64,000 nucleotides of DNA, from positions 62,001 through 126,000 of the forward strand of contig NZ_NBXD01000014.1 in assembly GCF_003399645.1 (NCBI RefSeq), read 5' to 3'. Origin of the DNA: Subtercola boreus (GTDB lineage: Bacteria > Actinomycetota > Actinomycetes > Actinomycetales > Microbacteriaceae). A program made the position numbers and the translations under genes. Below, piece after piece: positions 9,025 to 16,680 of the stretch; the first letter of the stretch is position 1; each line of letters begins with the position of its first letter. Below the pieces are notes generated by a model that was not told where the DNA came from, searched no databases, and saw only the letters and a program-made list of their open reading frames with translations.

Positions 9025-11196
9025 TCAGGTGTGGATCGTGTGGGCGGAGCTGCCGACGCGGAGGCCGGTCACGGTGAGGGCGCCGGCGGGGGCCGGGCGG
9101 ATCGGGTTTACGGCGAGAGTGCCGCACGCGGCATCCGGATTCAGGCCGAGGGTGGTCGTGAGAACGCTGACGGCGGCGGCTGCCGACCACGCCTGCGGAC
9201 GGCAGGCGGCGGGGTACGGGACGGCTTTCGACGCTGACGTGAGCGGGTCGCCGGAGTGCAGCTCGGGCATCCGGTAGTCGAAGCCCTCGGCGGCCGCGAG
9301 GAGGCCCTCGATCAGAACGGCTGCCTCTGCGGTGAGGCCTTCGCGGCCGAGGCCGGCGATCGCGATGGCGGTGTCGTGGGCCCAGACCGATCCGCCGTGG
9401 TAGCTGAGAGGCCAGTAGCCGGCGGAGTCGGTGGACATCGTACGGAGCCCGTAGCCCGAACTGAGTTCGGGGGAGACGAGGCGAGCGGCGATGAGGGCGG
9501 CCTGGTCGGAGGTGAGGATGCCGGTGCCGAGGAGGTGGCCGATATTGCTGGTCACGGTGTCGACGCGTCGCTTGGAGGCGTCGAGTGCAACGGCGGGATA
9601 GGCGCCGTGGGGGGAGTCGATCCAGAAGTGGTCGGCGAAACGCTGCTTGAGGGCGTCGGCCCACGCCAGCCATTCGTCGGCTTCGGTGGGGCGCGCGGAA
9701 CCGGAATCCGCGGCGCGCGCGGCGGCAGGGCGCGCGGCGGGCCCCGCGACATCCGGAAGCCCAGCGAAGTGCGCAAGCAGCGCCGCCCCACCGACGGCTG
9801 CCTCATGGGCGTAGCCCTGCACCTCACAGAGCGCGATGGGCCCGGTCGCCAGGGTGCCGTCGCGCCACTGGATCGAGTCGCCGGAGTCCTTCCAGCCCTG
9901 GTTCGCAAGCCCGTGGCCTGTGGTGTCGACGTACTCGAGAAAACCGTCGCCGTCACTGTCGCCGTAGTCGCGCATCCACGCAAGGGCGGCGCGCAGGTTC
10001 GGCAGCAGAGCGCGCACGGTGGCGTCGTCGAGGCCCCACGTCCACGCATCGTGCAGCAGGATGATCCACAGCGCGGTCGCGTCGACCGTGCCGTAGTACA
10101 GCGGGGGCAGCGAGACGTTCTCGCCGGGGATCAGCAGCTCGCTCGCGCGCAGCTCGTGCATGATCTTGCCCGGCTGCTCGGCGGTGTCGGCGACCTCGCG
10201 CGTGCCCTGCAGGCGGGCCAGCAGCTTCAGCGTCGAGCCCGCCAGCTCGGTGCCGAACGGCAGGAGGAAGCGCGCGGCCCAGAGTGAGTCACGACCGAAG
10301 AGGGTGAAGAACCAGGGCGCACCGGCCGCGAGGAATGGCTCGTCGGGGTACGCCCGGGTCACGAGCCGCAGGGCGTCGAGGTCGTCGAGCGCCGTCTCCA
10401 CCCAGTGGGCGAGGCGCGTGTCGTCGCTCCGGATGCTCGGCTTCACCCGGTGCGCATCGAGCGGCGGACCGGCGACGACGTTGGCCGAGTCGCTGAGGTC
10501 GAGCGTGAACGTGACGGTTGTGCTCGAGTGCGGGGCGACGTGGATCGGCCAGGTGCTCTCGCTGGCGCCACCCGCCGCGCCCGCGGTGCGCGAGGTGGTG
10601 GCACCCGGCGCGGTGAGCGCGGCGCGCGCGGTGCCGTGCTCGAAAACGGCGGCGTGCGCTCCGTCGCCCGGGGAGGGGGTCGACGGGGCAGGGGGGTGTG
10701 GCGTCGCCCCTGCGGCCGGGCCACCTGCGGCGGGACCCCCTGCGGCGGGGCCACCCGCGGCCGCCCGGCCGGTTCCCTCGAGCCCCGCCTTCACGGACTG
10801 CATCTCCGAGAAGTCGGGGCAGAGGGTGAGGGTCAGGGTGGTGTCGATCGGCGTGGCGATCGCCGAGGTGACCGTGAGGGTCTCGGTGAGGTGTCCGTCG
10901 GCGACGGTTCGGGTGCGGTCCAGGCGCACTCGCGGGTCGGCTCCCGCACCATCCAGTTCGCGCAGCAGCGAGACGAAGGTCACCGAGGAGGCGCCGTTCC
11001 GATGGGTCGCGATCGATTCGGGTGTCACGCCGCCGACGTCGATGCTGAGCCCGGCGAACATCCGGATGTCTGAGTGGTACACCCCGTGAATGGGACTGCC
11101 TCCGAGGGAGCCGTCGTGAGCCGACCACACTTGGGTCGGGGCGCGGTAGACGACGAGCTCGTCGGCGAGGAGGGGTTGCCGCAGTCGCCCGGGCAC
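9025..11196 (-). CDS. Amylo-alpha-1,6-glucosidase / glycogen debranching-type glycoside hydrolase
   Basis: The product is about 723 aa. The N-terminal beta domain (QVWSAHDGSLGGSPIHGVYHSDIRMF) and the C-terminal (alpha/alpha)6 barrel with PWFFTLFGRDSLW, NQGWKDSGDSIQWRDG and LSYHGGSVWAHDTA match bacterial debranching-type enzymes that release glucose from branched or short alpha-glucans; DS and D-W motifs carry the likely catalytic acids. The GTG at 11196 is chosen: AAGGAG precedes it by 8 bases, whereas the GTG at 11205 overlaps that site. It is the last gene of the sugar ABC operon, so it probably hydrolyses the imported oligosaccharide in the cytosol. A 15-bp tandem repeat inserts a GGPAA-type loop. 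Confidence 0.85.
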   Translation of the reverse strand: MPGRLRQPLLADELVVYRAPTQVWSAHDGSLGGSPIHGVYHSDIRMFAGLSIDVGGVTPESIATHRNGASSVTFVSLLRELDGAGADPRVRLDRTRTVADGHLTETLTVTSAIATPIDTTLTLTLCPDFSEMQSVKAGLEGTGRAAAGGPAAGGPAAGGPAAGATPHPPAPSTPSPGDGAHAAVFEHGTARAALTAPGATTSRTAGAAGGASESTWPIHVAPHSSTTVTFTLDLSDSANVVAGPPLDAHRVKPSIRSDDTRLAHWVETALDDLDALRLVTRAYPDEPFLAAGAPWFFTLFGRDSLWAARFLLPFGTELAGSTLKLLARLQGTREVADTAEQPGKIMHELRASELLIPGENVSLPPLYYGTVDATALWIILLHDAWTWGLDDATVRALLPNLRAALAWMRDYGDSDGDGFLEYVDTTGHGLANQGWKDSGDSIQWRDGTLATGPIALCEVQGYAHEAAVGGAALLAHFAGLPDVAGPAARPAAARAADSGSARPTEADEWLAWADALKQRFADHFWIDSPHGAYPAVALDASKRRVDTVTSNIGHLLGTGILTSDQAALIAARLVSPELSSGYGLRTMSTDSAGYWPLSYHGGSVWAHDTAIAIAGLGREGLTAEAAVLIEGLLAAAEGFDYRMPELHSGDPLTSASKAVPYPAACRPQAWSAAAAVSVLTTTLGLNPDAACGTLAVNPIRPAPAGALTVTGLRVGSSAHTIHT
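10711..10764. repeat. 15-bp coding tandem repeat in the debranching enzyme
   Basis: Three and a half copies of a 15-bp unit (TGCGGCGGGRCCACC type) encode GGPAA repeats in a loop between two conserved beta strands. The insertion is low in complexity compared with the flanking enzyme sequence and keeps the reading frame. Confidence 0.85.
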
Positions 11197-11201
11197 CTCC
11201 G

Positions 11202-12152
11202 TCACTCCTTCACCGCCCCGTCGCTCGCATTCAGGATGCGTCGCTGGAAGATGAAGAAGACGACGGCGACGGGCACCGTCATGATCGCTGCGGCCGCCAG
11301 CTTCAGCGGGTACTGCGAGCCCTGGCTCAGCTGCCCGCTCGCGAGCGAGGCCATACCCTTGGTGAGTGTCGTGAGGTCGGGGGACTGCGTCGAGATGATG
11401 AAGTGCGACAGCTCGTTCCACGACCCCTGGAACGACAGGATGATGATGGTGATGAGGGCGGGCCGGGCCATCGGCAACACGATCGACCAGAAGGTGCGGA
11501 AGACGCCGGCGCCGTCGATCTTCGCCTGCTCCTCGACGCTCGCCGGTATCGACTCGAAGAAGTTCTTCATGATGAAGATGCCGGCGGCGTCCGCGAGCAG
11601 AGGGATGATCATGCCGCTGTACGAGTCGTACATGCCGAGCTGGTTGATCACCAGGAACTTCGGGATGAGCAGCACGACGTTCGGCACGGCCATGATGGCG
11701 ATGAGTGCAGCGAACACCACGTTGCGGCCGCGATAGCGCAGTCGTGCGAGGGCGTACCCGGCGAGAGAGTCGAAGAAGACGCGACCGGCCGTCACGAAGA
11801 TCGTCACGACGAACGAGTTCTTGAACCAGACCGGGAAGTCGGAGTTCAGGAACAACCGTTCGTAGGCCGCGGTGGTGATGGTCTGCGGCAGCAGCGAGAG
11901 GGGCGAGCTGGCCGCTTCGGCATCGGTCTTGAACGAGGTGGCGAGGTTGATGAGGAACGGGAAGATGTAGACGACGGCGATCGCCACGAGCAGCGCGTAG
12001 AGGAGCGACTTCGCGACGAGGGCGGCACCGGGGCGTGCCGCACCCGCCCTGCGGCCAGGGCCGGACGGGGTCGCCGACGAGGGCGCCTTCAGCACCTCCT
12101 CGGCGGTGACGGCCAGGGCGAGCGAGCGTGCGGTCGGGGTGGTGGCGGTCAT
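11202..12152 (-). CDS. Carbohydrate ABC transporter permease (MalG family)
   Basis: A 316-aa inner-membrane subunit with six predicted helices; the first is SLLYALLVAIAVVYIFPFLINLATSFK. The cytoplasmic EAA loop that docks the ATPase is EEQAKIDGAGVFRTFWSIVLPM, close to the consensus EAAxxDGAxxxxxFxxIxLP. The ATG at 12152 overlaps the stop of the upstream permease by four bases (ATGA), indicating translational coupling. No ATPase is encoded here; such transporters commonly share an MsiK-type ATPase encoded elsewhere. The stop at 11202 is six bases from the chosen glucosidase start. Confidence 0.93.
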   Translation of the reverse strand: MTATTPTARSLALAVTAEEVLKAPSSATPSGPGRRAGAARPGAALVAKSLLYALLVAIAVVYIFPFLINLATSFKTDAEAASSPLSLLPQTITTAAYERLFLNSDFPVWFKNSFVVTIFVTAGRVFFDSLAGYALARLRYRGRNVVFAALIAIMAVPNVVLLIPKFLVINQLGMYDSYSGMIIPLLADAAGIFIMKNFFESIPASVEEQAKIDGAGVFRTFWSIVLPMARPALITIIILSFQGSWNELSHFIISTQSPDLTTLTKGMASLASGQLSQGSQYPLKLAAAAIMTVPVAVVFFIFQRRILNASDGAVKE

Positions 12153-13252
12153 CGGCCCGTTCCCTTCGTGTCGAGGCTGTAGGCCCGCAGGCGCCGTTTC
12201 GAGACGGCCTTGTCGCGCAGGATGAAGCGCTGCAGCAGGGTGAGCACGACGATGATCACGAACAGGATGAACGCGATCGCCGAGCCCTGCCCCCACTGCT
12301 GGTTGTTGAACGCGGAGGTGTAGGAGAGGTAGGCCGGCGTCACCGTCGTCTTGCCCGGCCCGCCCTGTGTTCCCGTGTAGATCTGGTCGAAAACCTGCCA
12401 GGTTCCGATGACGCCGAGCGTCAGAACCGTGAAGAGTGTGGGCTTGAGCTGCGGGAGCGTGACCCGGAAGAAGCGTTGCCAGCCGTTCGCGCCATCCATC
12501 ATCGCCGCCTCCTGCGTTTCACCGCTGAGGTTCTGCAGGGCCGCGATGAACAGCAGCATGAACGTGCCGCTGGTGGTGAAGACGGCCATCAGGACGAAGG
12601 CCGACATGGCGACGGATGGCCCGGAGAGCCAGTCCCAGAGCGAGACGCCGAGCGCGGTGTTGTCGGTCAGGAACCCCGGACCCTGGGTCACTCCGAAGAG
12701 CCCGAAGAAGTTGTGCACGATGCCCGACGGGTCCTGGAACCAGTTCGGACCGTTCACGCCGAGGTACGAGAGCACTTTGTTGACGGCGCCGGTCGCTCCG
12801 AAGAGAAAGAGCCAGAGCACGGTGATGGCAACCGAACTGGTGACCGACGGAAAGTAGAACGCGGTGCGAAAGAACCCGCGCCCCCGCAGAACCGCGCGGT
12901 TCACCAGCACGGCCAGAAAGAGCGACAGCGCCGTCTGCAGCGGTACGACGAGCAGCACGTACCAGCCGTTGTTGCGCAGCGAGATACCGAAGTCGCGCTC
13001 GGCCAGGCCGCCGCCGTTCAGCAGTTCGCTGTAGTTGTCGGTGCCGACGAAGCCGACGGTGCCCGAGAAGGGGCTGCCCCGACCGGTCCAGTCGGAGAAG
13101 CTCACCCAGAGCGCCATCCCCACCGGCACCACGAGGAACAGGCCCAGGATGACGATCATCGGAGCGGTGAAGAGCCACCCCGCGACGCCCTCCCGGCCGG
13201 CGATGTGCGATCGCCTCCGAGCGGATGCCCGACGGTCCGTGAGTGCTGTCAT
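12149..13252 (-). CDS. Carbohydrate ABC transporter permease (MalF/UgpA family)
   Basis: A 367-aa permease with a first helix at about residues 25-50 and five further helices. The EAA loop is QEAAMMDGANGWQRFFRVTLPQLKP. Compared with the shortest family members it carries a longer periplasmic segment between helices 2 and 4 (SYLGVNGPNWFQDPSGIVHNF and following), a known variation in actinobacterial sugar permeases. The start at 13252 follows GGAGGAAC at good spacing. It forms the import channel with the MalG-like partner and receives substrate from the binding protein encoded immediately upstream. Confidence 0.93.
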   Translation of the reverse strand: MTALTDRRASARRRSHIAGREGVAGWLFTAPMIVILGLFLVVPVGMALWVSFSDWTGRGSPFSGTVGFVGTDNYSELLNGGGLAERDFGISLRNNGWYVLLVVPLQTALSLFLAVLVNRAVLRGRGFFRTAFYFPSVTSSVAITVLWLFLFGATGAVNKVLSYLGVNGPNWFQDPSGIVHNFFGLFGVTQGPGFLTDNTALGVSLWDWLSGPSVAMSAFVLMAVFTTSGTFMLLFIAALQNLSGETQEAAMMDGANGWQRFFRVTLPQLKPTLFTVLTLGVIGTWQVFDQIYTGTQGGPGKTTVTPAYLSYTSAFNNQQWGQGSAIAFILFVIIVVLTLLQRFILRDKAVSKRRLRAYSLDTKGTGR

Positions 13253-13304
13253 GACCTGTTCCTCCCGAAGCCCGTACCCGTGCCTGCCCGGCGCCCGCCC
13301 GCGC

Positions 13305-14549
13305 CTACTTGCCGATCACCGCTTCGAGGTTCTTCTGCGTCGAGTCGAGGATGGCCTGCGGATCGGCGGTCGCCAGTGACTCGAGCTGTGAGTTCAGGTC
13401 TTTGATGACATCGGCCGAACCCTGCGCGGTGGGCACACCCTGGGCGAAGGTCGCGGAGTCGAGGAAGGGGGCCAAGTCTGGGTTGGCCGACTTCCACTCC
13501 GCCGCTGCCGACTGCACGGAGGGCATCACGCCGAAGGCGCTGGCGAATGCCAACTGCTGGTCGGTGGAGGTGAGTTGTTCGACCAGCTTGAGGGCGGCAT
13601 CCTGGTTCTGGCTGTCGGCGGCGATGCCCCAGCAGTTGGTGAACTGCAGGGTGCCCTGGCCGGCGGTGCCCGCGGGAAGCTCGGCGATGCGGTACTTGAT
13701 ACCCGGGTAGTCGGCCTTCATGGCGCCGCTGATCCAGTTGCCTTCGATGGTCATTGCCGCGAGGCCCTTGCCGAACGCCTCGCCGCCCCAGCCGGCCCCG
13801 AGGGTGGAGGAGTACTTCGCGGCGCCGCTGGTCAGGAGGCTCTTGACGTAGCTGAGGCCGGCGACACTGGCCGCGGAGTTCGCGGTCGCGGTCGTGCCGT
13901 CGGTGTTCACGAGGCCGCCACCGGCCTCGGCCATGAAGGCCCCGACGCGTGCGTACTCCGGTGAGAAGCTCAACCCGGCGTGGTCGGCGGTCGTCAGCTT
14001 CTGGGCGACGGCGCTCAACTGGTCCCAGGTGGTGGGAACGTCGGCGTCGGTGAGGCCGGCCTGCGACCAGAGGTCGGTGTTGATGACGAGGCCGAGGGTG
14101 GAGAAGTCCTTGGGCGCGCAGTAGAACTGGCCGTCGTAGGTGAACGACTTCACGAGGGTGGGGTAGAAGTCGTCCTTGTTCGCGAGCTTCTCGCCGTAGG
14201 CGAGCAGGGAGCCGTTCGCGGCGTAGCCGGCGAGGGCGTCGGTCGAGACGTAGAACACGTCGGCAGGCTTGCCGGATGCGAAACCCTGGCTGAGCTGCTG
14301 GTTCAGGTCGCTGGCTGCGGTGACCGTGGCCTGGGTGCCCGAGGAGCTCGACCAGGTGGCGACGGCATCCGTCACGGCCTTGGTCTCGGCGTCGCCGCTG
14401 GAGCCGATGAGAACGGTGAGGGGTGACGAGGCGTTCTGGCTGGAACCGGCGCTGTCGCTGAAACCGGATCCGCTGCAGCCGGCGAGAGTGAGGGTGCTTG
14501 CGGCGACGACGGCGCCGAGCGCCAGCCATCTCTTCGTGCTTCTTTGCAT
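13305..14549 (-). CDS. Sugar-binding lipoprotein of the ABC importer
   Basis: A 414-aa extracellular solute-binding protein (family 1). The lipoprotein signal is MQRSTKRWLALGAVVAASTL followed by the lipobox LAGC, with the lipid-modified Cys at about residue 25. The rest shows the pattern of these proteins: TVLIGSSGDAETKAV at the N-terminal lobe, APKDFSTLGLVINTDLW, PTTWDQL and AMTIEGNWISGAMK. The start has AAGGAGAC at optimal spacing; the frame is open far upstream but that part overlaps the LacI gene on the other strand and is not coding. It is the first gene of the operon and lies downstream of three LacI-type operators. Confidence 0.93.
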   Translation of the reverse strand: MQRSTKRWLALGAVVAASTLTLAGCSGSGFSDSAGSSQNASSPLTVLIGSSGDAETKAVTDAVATWSSSSGTQATVTAASDLNQQLSQGFASGKPADVFYVSTDALAGYAANGSLLAYGEKLANKDDFYPTLVKSFTYDGQFYCAPKDFSTLGLVINTDLWSQAGLTDADVPTTWDQLSAVAQKLTTADHAGLSFSPEYARVGAFMAEAGGGLVNTDGTTATANSAASVAGLSYVKSLLTSGAAKYSSTLGAGWGGEAFGKGLAAMTIEGNWISGAMKADYPGIKYRIAELPAGTAGQGTLQFTNCWGIAADSQNQDAALKLVEQLTSTDQQLAFASAFGVMPSVQSAAAEWKSANPDLAPFLDSATFAQGVPTAQGSADVIKDLNSQLESLATADPQAILDSTQKNLEAVIGK

Positions 14550-14564
14550 GATGTCTCCTTGGTG

Positions 14565-14578
14565 TTCGATCGATCCAA
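14565..14578. promoter_or_regulatory. LacI-type operator 1 (imperfect)
   Basis: TTCGATCGATCCAA, a 14-bp imperfect palindrome centred on GATCGATC, located 16 bases upstream of the binding-protein start. It fits the consensus TTNGATCGWTCNAA derived from the three sites in this gap. Confidence 0.7.
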
Positions 14579-14596
14579 CATCGTTGTCGTCGGGGC

Positions 14597-14614
14597 AATT
14601 TGATCGATCAAATT
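14597..14614. promoter_or_regulatory. LacI-type operator 2 (perfect 18-bp palindrome)
   Basis: AATTTGATCGATCAAATT is a perfect 18-bp palindrome in the divergent gap between the sugar ABC operon and the lacI-family gene. It is the most AT-rich point of the gap and sits where the operon promoter should be. Perfect even-length palindromes centred on CG are typical operators of LacI-family repressors. Confidence 0.88.
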
Positions 14615-14673
14615 TGCTGTACCTCACGTTAATCGCCGCGTCAGAGGGTGTCAAGACGTGCGGCGGATTGTGG

Positions 14674-14687
14674 TTGGATCGTTCTAA
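14674..14687. promoter_or_regulatory. LacI-type operator 3, upstream of the regulator
   Basis: TTGGATCGTTCTAA matches the pattern TTNGATCGWTCNAA of the other two sites. It ends 19 bases before the regulator ATG, which suggests autoregulation. Confidence 0.65.
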
Positions 14688-14706
14688 GCTGACCGCGGAG
14701 GATCGG

Positions 14707-15864
14707 ATGAAGCGCATGGCGACCATTTCAGACGTGGCCGATGCAGCGGGTGTCTCGCGGCAGACGGTGTCGAATGTGCTCAACACGCCGACGATCGTGC
14801 GGCCCGACACCCGGCAGCGGGTCGAAGAGGTCATCGCTCGGCTCGCGTACCGTCCGCATGCGTCGGCCAGGCGCCTCCGCACGCGGAAGAGTTCGACCAT
14901 CGGTATTCGGCTCGATCCGATGACCGACGGCATCTCGGGCTCGGTGCTGGACCGCTTTCTGCACGCGCTCACCGAGCAGGCCGCCGAGAGGGGCCTGCGC
15001 ATCCTGATCTTCACGGCGGCGGGGCCCGAAGACGAGATCGTGCAGTTCAAACGGCTGATCGACGGGGCAGACGTGGATGCGTTCGTGCTCACATCGACGT
15101 TCCACGGCGACCCGCGCACGGAGTGGTTGATCGAGAACGGGCACTCGTTCGTGACGTTCGGGCGGCCGTGGGGCATCGACGACATGAGCGATGAGAACCA
15201 TCTGTGGGTGGATGTCGACGGCTCGGCCGGGCTGCGGGCCGCGACCGAGCACGCGCTGGCCGCCGGGGCGCGCCGGGTGGGATACATCGGTTGGCCGGTG
15301 GGGTCGGGAACGGGGGATGACCGCCGGCGCGGCTGGCAGAGCGCCCTCGTCGCTTCGGGGGTCACCGATGTGGCGCTGCTCGAATCGCTGCAGGTCGCGG
15401 CGAACGACACCGTGGTCGAGGGCGGAGCGGCGATGCTGAGGCTGCGGGAACAGGTGCCGGGTCTCGACGCGGTGGTCTGCGCGAGCGACTCTCTGGCGCT
15501 TGGGGCAATGATGAACAACCCGCACGCGCTGCCGGTGACGGGGTACGACAACACGCCGGTCGCCGCGGCGCTCGGGCTGTCGAGCGTGGAGCAGTGCCTC
15601 GGCGACGTCGCGGCGGGGGTGCTGGAGCTGCTGATGGCGGAGAGCGCTGCCGGTGCGGCTGCGGGCTCGGGCGCTGGGGCGGGTTCGGGGGGTGCCGCTG
15701 GCGAGAGTTCGGGGGGTGCCGCTGGCGAACGTTCGGGTGATGCCGCTGGCGAGGTCGCCGGGGACGGGGTCATGGGCCCGCAGGCCGATGACCCGCGGCA
15801 CCGTCTCGTCATCCCGCGTCTCGTCGTGCGGGAGATGGTGGTGCCCGGCTGGTCTCCCGAGTGA
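14707..15864 (+). CDS. LacI-family transcriptional repressor of the sugar ABC operon
   Basis: A 385-aa regulator. Residues 4-50 are the LacI helix-turn-helix and hinge helix (MATISDVADAAGVSRQTVSNVLN and YRPHASARRLRTRKSSTIG). A periplasmic-binding-protein-like sensor domain follows, ending in the usual VCASDSLALGAM and VTGYDNTPVAAAL motifs. The start at 14707 has GGAGG five bases upstream; the ATG at 14716 is an alternative. Between the last alpha/beta unit and the C-terminal LVIPRLVVREM strand lies a roughly 40-residue Gly/Ala/Ser-rich insertion encoded by 24-bp tandem repeats, which normal LacI proteins lack. It likely represses the divergent operon through the three operators and releases on binding an oligosaccharide. 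Confidence 0.9.
   Translation: MKRMATISDVADAAGVSRQTVSNVLNTPTIVRPDTRQRVEEVIARLAYRPHASARRLRTRKSSTIGIRLDPMTDGISGSVLDRFLHALTEQAAERGLRILIFTAAGPEDEIVQFKRLIDGADVDAFVLTSTFHGDPRTEWLIENGHSFVTFGRPWGIDDMSDENHLWVDVDGSAGLRAATEHALAAGARRVGYIGWPVGSGTGDDRRRGWQSALVASGVTDVALLESLQVAANDTVVEGGAAMLRLREQVPGLDAVVCASDSLALGAMMNNPHALPVTGYDNTPVAAALGLSSVEQCLGDVAAGVLELLMAESAAGAAAGSGAGAGSGGAAGESSGGAAGERSGDAAGEVAGDGVMGPQADDPRHRLVIPRLVVREMVVPGWSPE
15684..15755. repeat. 24-bp coding tandem repeat in the LacI regulator
   Basis: Three copies of a 24-bp unit starting TTCGGGGGGTGCCGCTGGCG encode SGGAAGE-type octapeptides in the sensor domain just before its last strand. The period is a multiple of three. Confidence 0.85.
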
Positions 15865-15962
15865 GGGGCGGGGGTGCCACTGGGAAGCAACGGTGTCGTG
15901 GGGCTGATGATGGGCGGGGGATCGCCGACCCGCCTATTGAAGGAGTTTGCTAAGGTTTTCTC

Positions 15963-16640
15963 ATGTTGGAGAAGACGTCACCCCAAGTCATCGTCGGCCG
16001 CGTCGGTCGGCGTGCGAGCAATGCCCTGACCGTGGAGTTCACCGACGGCCCGGGTGCGCCGGTGGCGACGGCGAAGCAGGGCGGGGCCGGGGGGTTCGGC
16101 GGTAGGTTCGCCATCGCACTGGGCCTCCGCAACCACGGCCCGGGGCGGCACCTGTCGGTCACGCGCGAGGGTGACCGCATCGTGACCGACAGCGGGTACA
16201 ACTCGCCGTCGGTCATCACGCGCAACAGCGAACCGGCCCTGTCGGTGACCTGCGGGGGGTTCACGAGGGTCTGCGGGGCCGATGGCGTCGAGCGGTTCCG
16301 CGTCGAGCGCGATCCCGATCGGGCGAGCACCTCCGACGTCGACCGGATGCTCGTGGTCGACGCCCGCGGAATGCGGGTGGCGCTCATCGAGGTCATCCTG
16401 GCGCGCACGGGGTGGACGATCAGGCCCGGCGACCTGCTCGACCTCGGCCTCAGTGTGGCGAACGACGGGTTGCTCGGGCTGCTGGGCGACGGGTCGCCGA
16501 GAAACGGCAGCCTGCCGATCCGCATCCTCGGAACGCGGCTCATCATCCCGGCCCCGGTGTCGCTCGAGGAGCGCGACCTGCTGCTCGGTCTGTGCGTCGA
16601 CCTCACCATCGGCGGCCGAGACTACGTGGTGGGCGACTGA
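15963..16640 (+). CDS. Hypothetical protein, 225 aa
   Basis: A soluble-looking protein without signal peptide or clear membrane helix. It opens with a hydrophilic beta-type region (QVIVGRVGRRASNALTVEF), has a Gly-rich turn (AKQGGAGGFGGRF) and a hydrophobic segment near its end (LIIPAPVSLEERDLLLGLCVDL). The alternation of short strands resembles proteins with two similar beta-rich halves, but I do not recognise a family. The ATG at 15963 has AAGG seven bases upstream. It lies alone between the LacI gene and a convergent LCP gene. Confidence 0.7.
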   Translation: MLEKTSPQVIVGRVGRRASNALTVEFTDGPGAPVATAKQGGAGGFGGRFAIALGLRNHGPGRHLSVTREGDRIVTDSGYNSPSVITRNSEPALSVTCGGFTRVCGADGVERFRVERDPDRASTSDVDRMLVVDARGMRVALIEVILARTGWTIRPGDLLDLGLSVANDGLLGLLGDGSPRNGSLPIRILGTRLIIPAPVSLEERDLLLGLCVDLTIGGRDYVVGD

Positions 16641-16680
16641 GGGTGCGGTGTACGGCGCGGGAGCGGGGATGGCGCGGGCT

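Noticed and set aside
9256-10287. A 343-codon plus-strand open frame opposite the debranching enzyme
   Set aside because: Antisense shadow frame with biased composition and no recognisable domain, while the minus strand carries conserved glycoside-hydrolase motifs.
13305-15890. A single 861-codon minus-strand open frame covering the binding protein and the LacI region
   Set aside because: The part above 14549 is the antisense shadow of the LacI gene; the lipoprotein signal and ribosome binding site fix the start at 14549.
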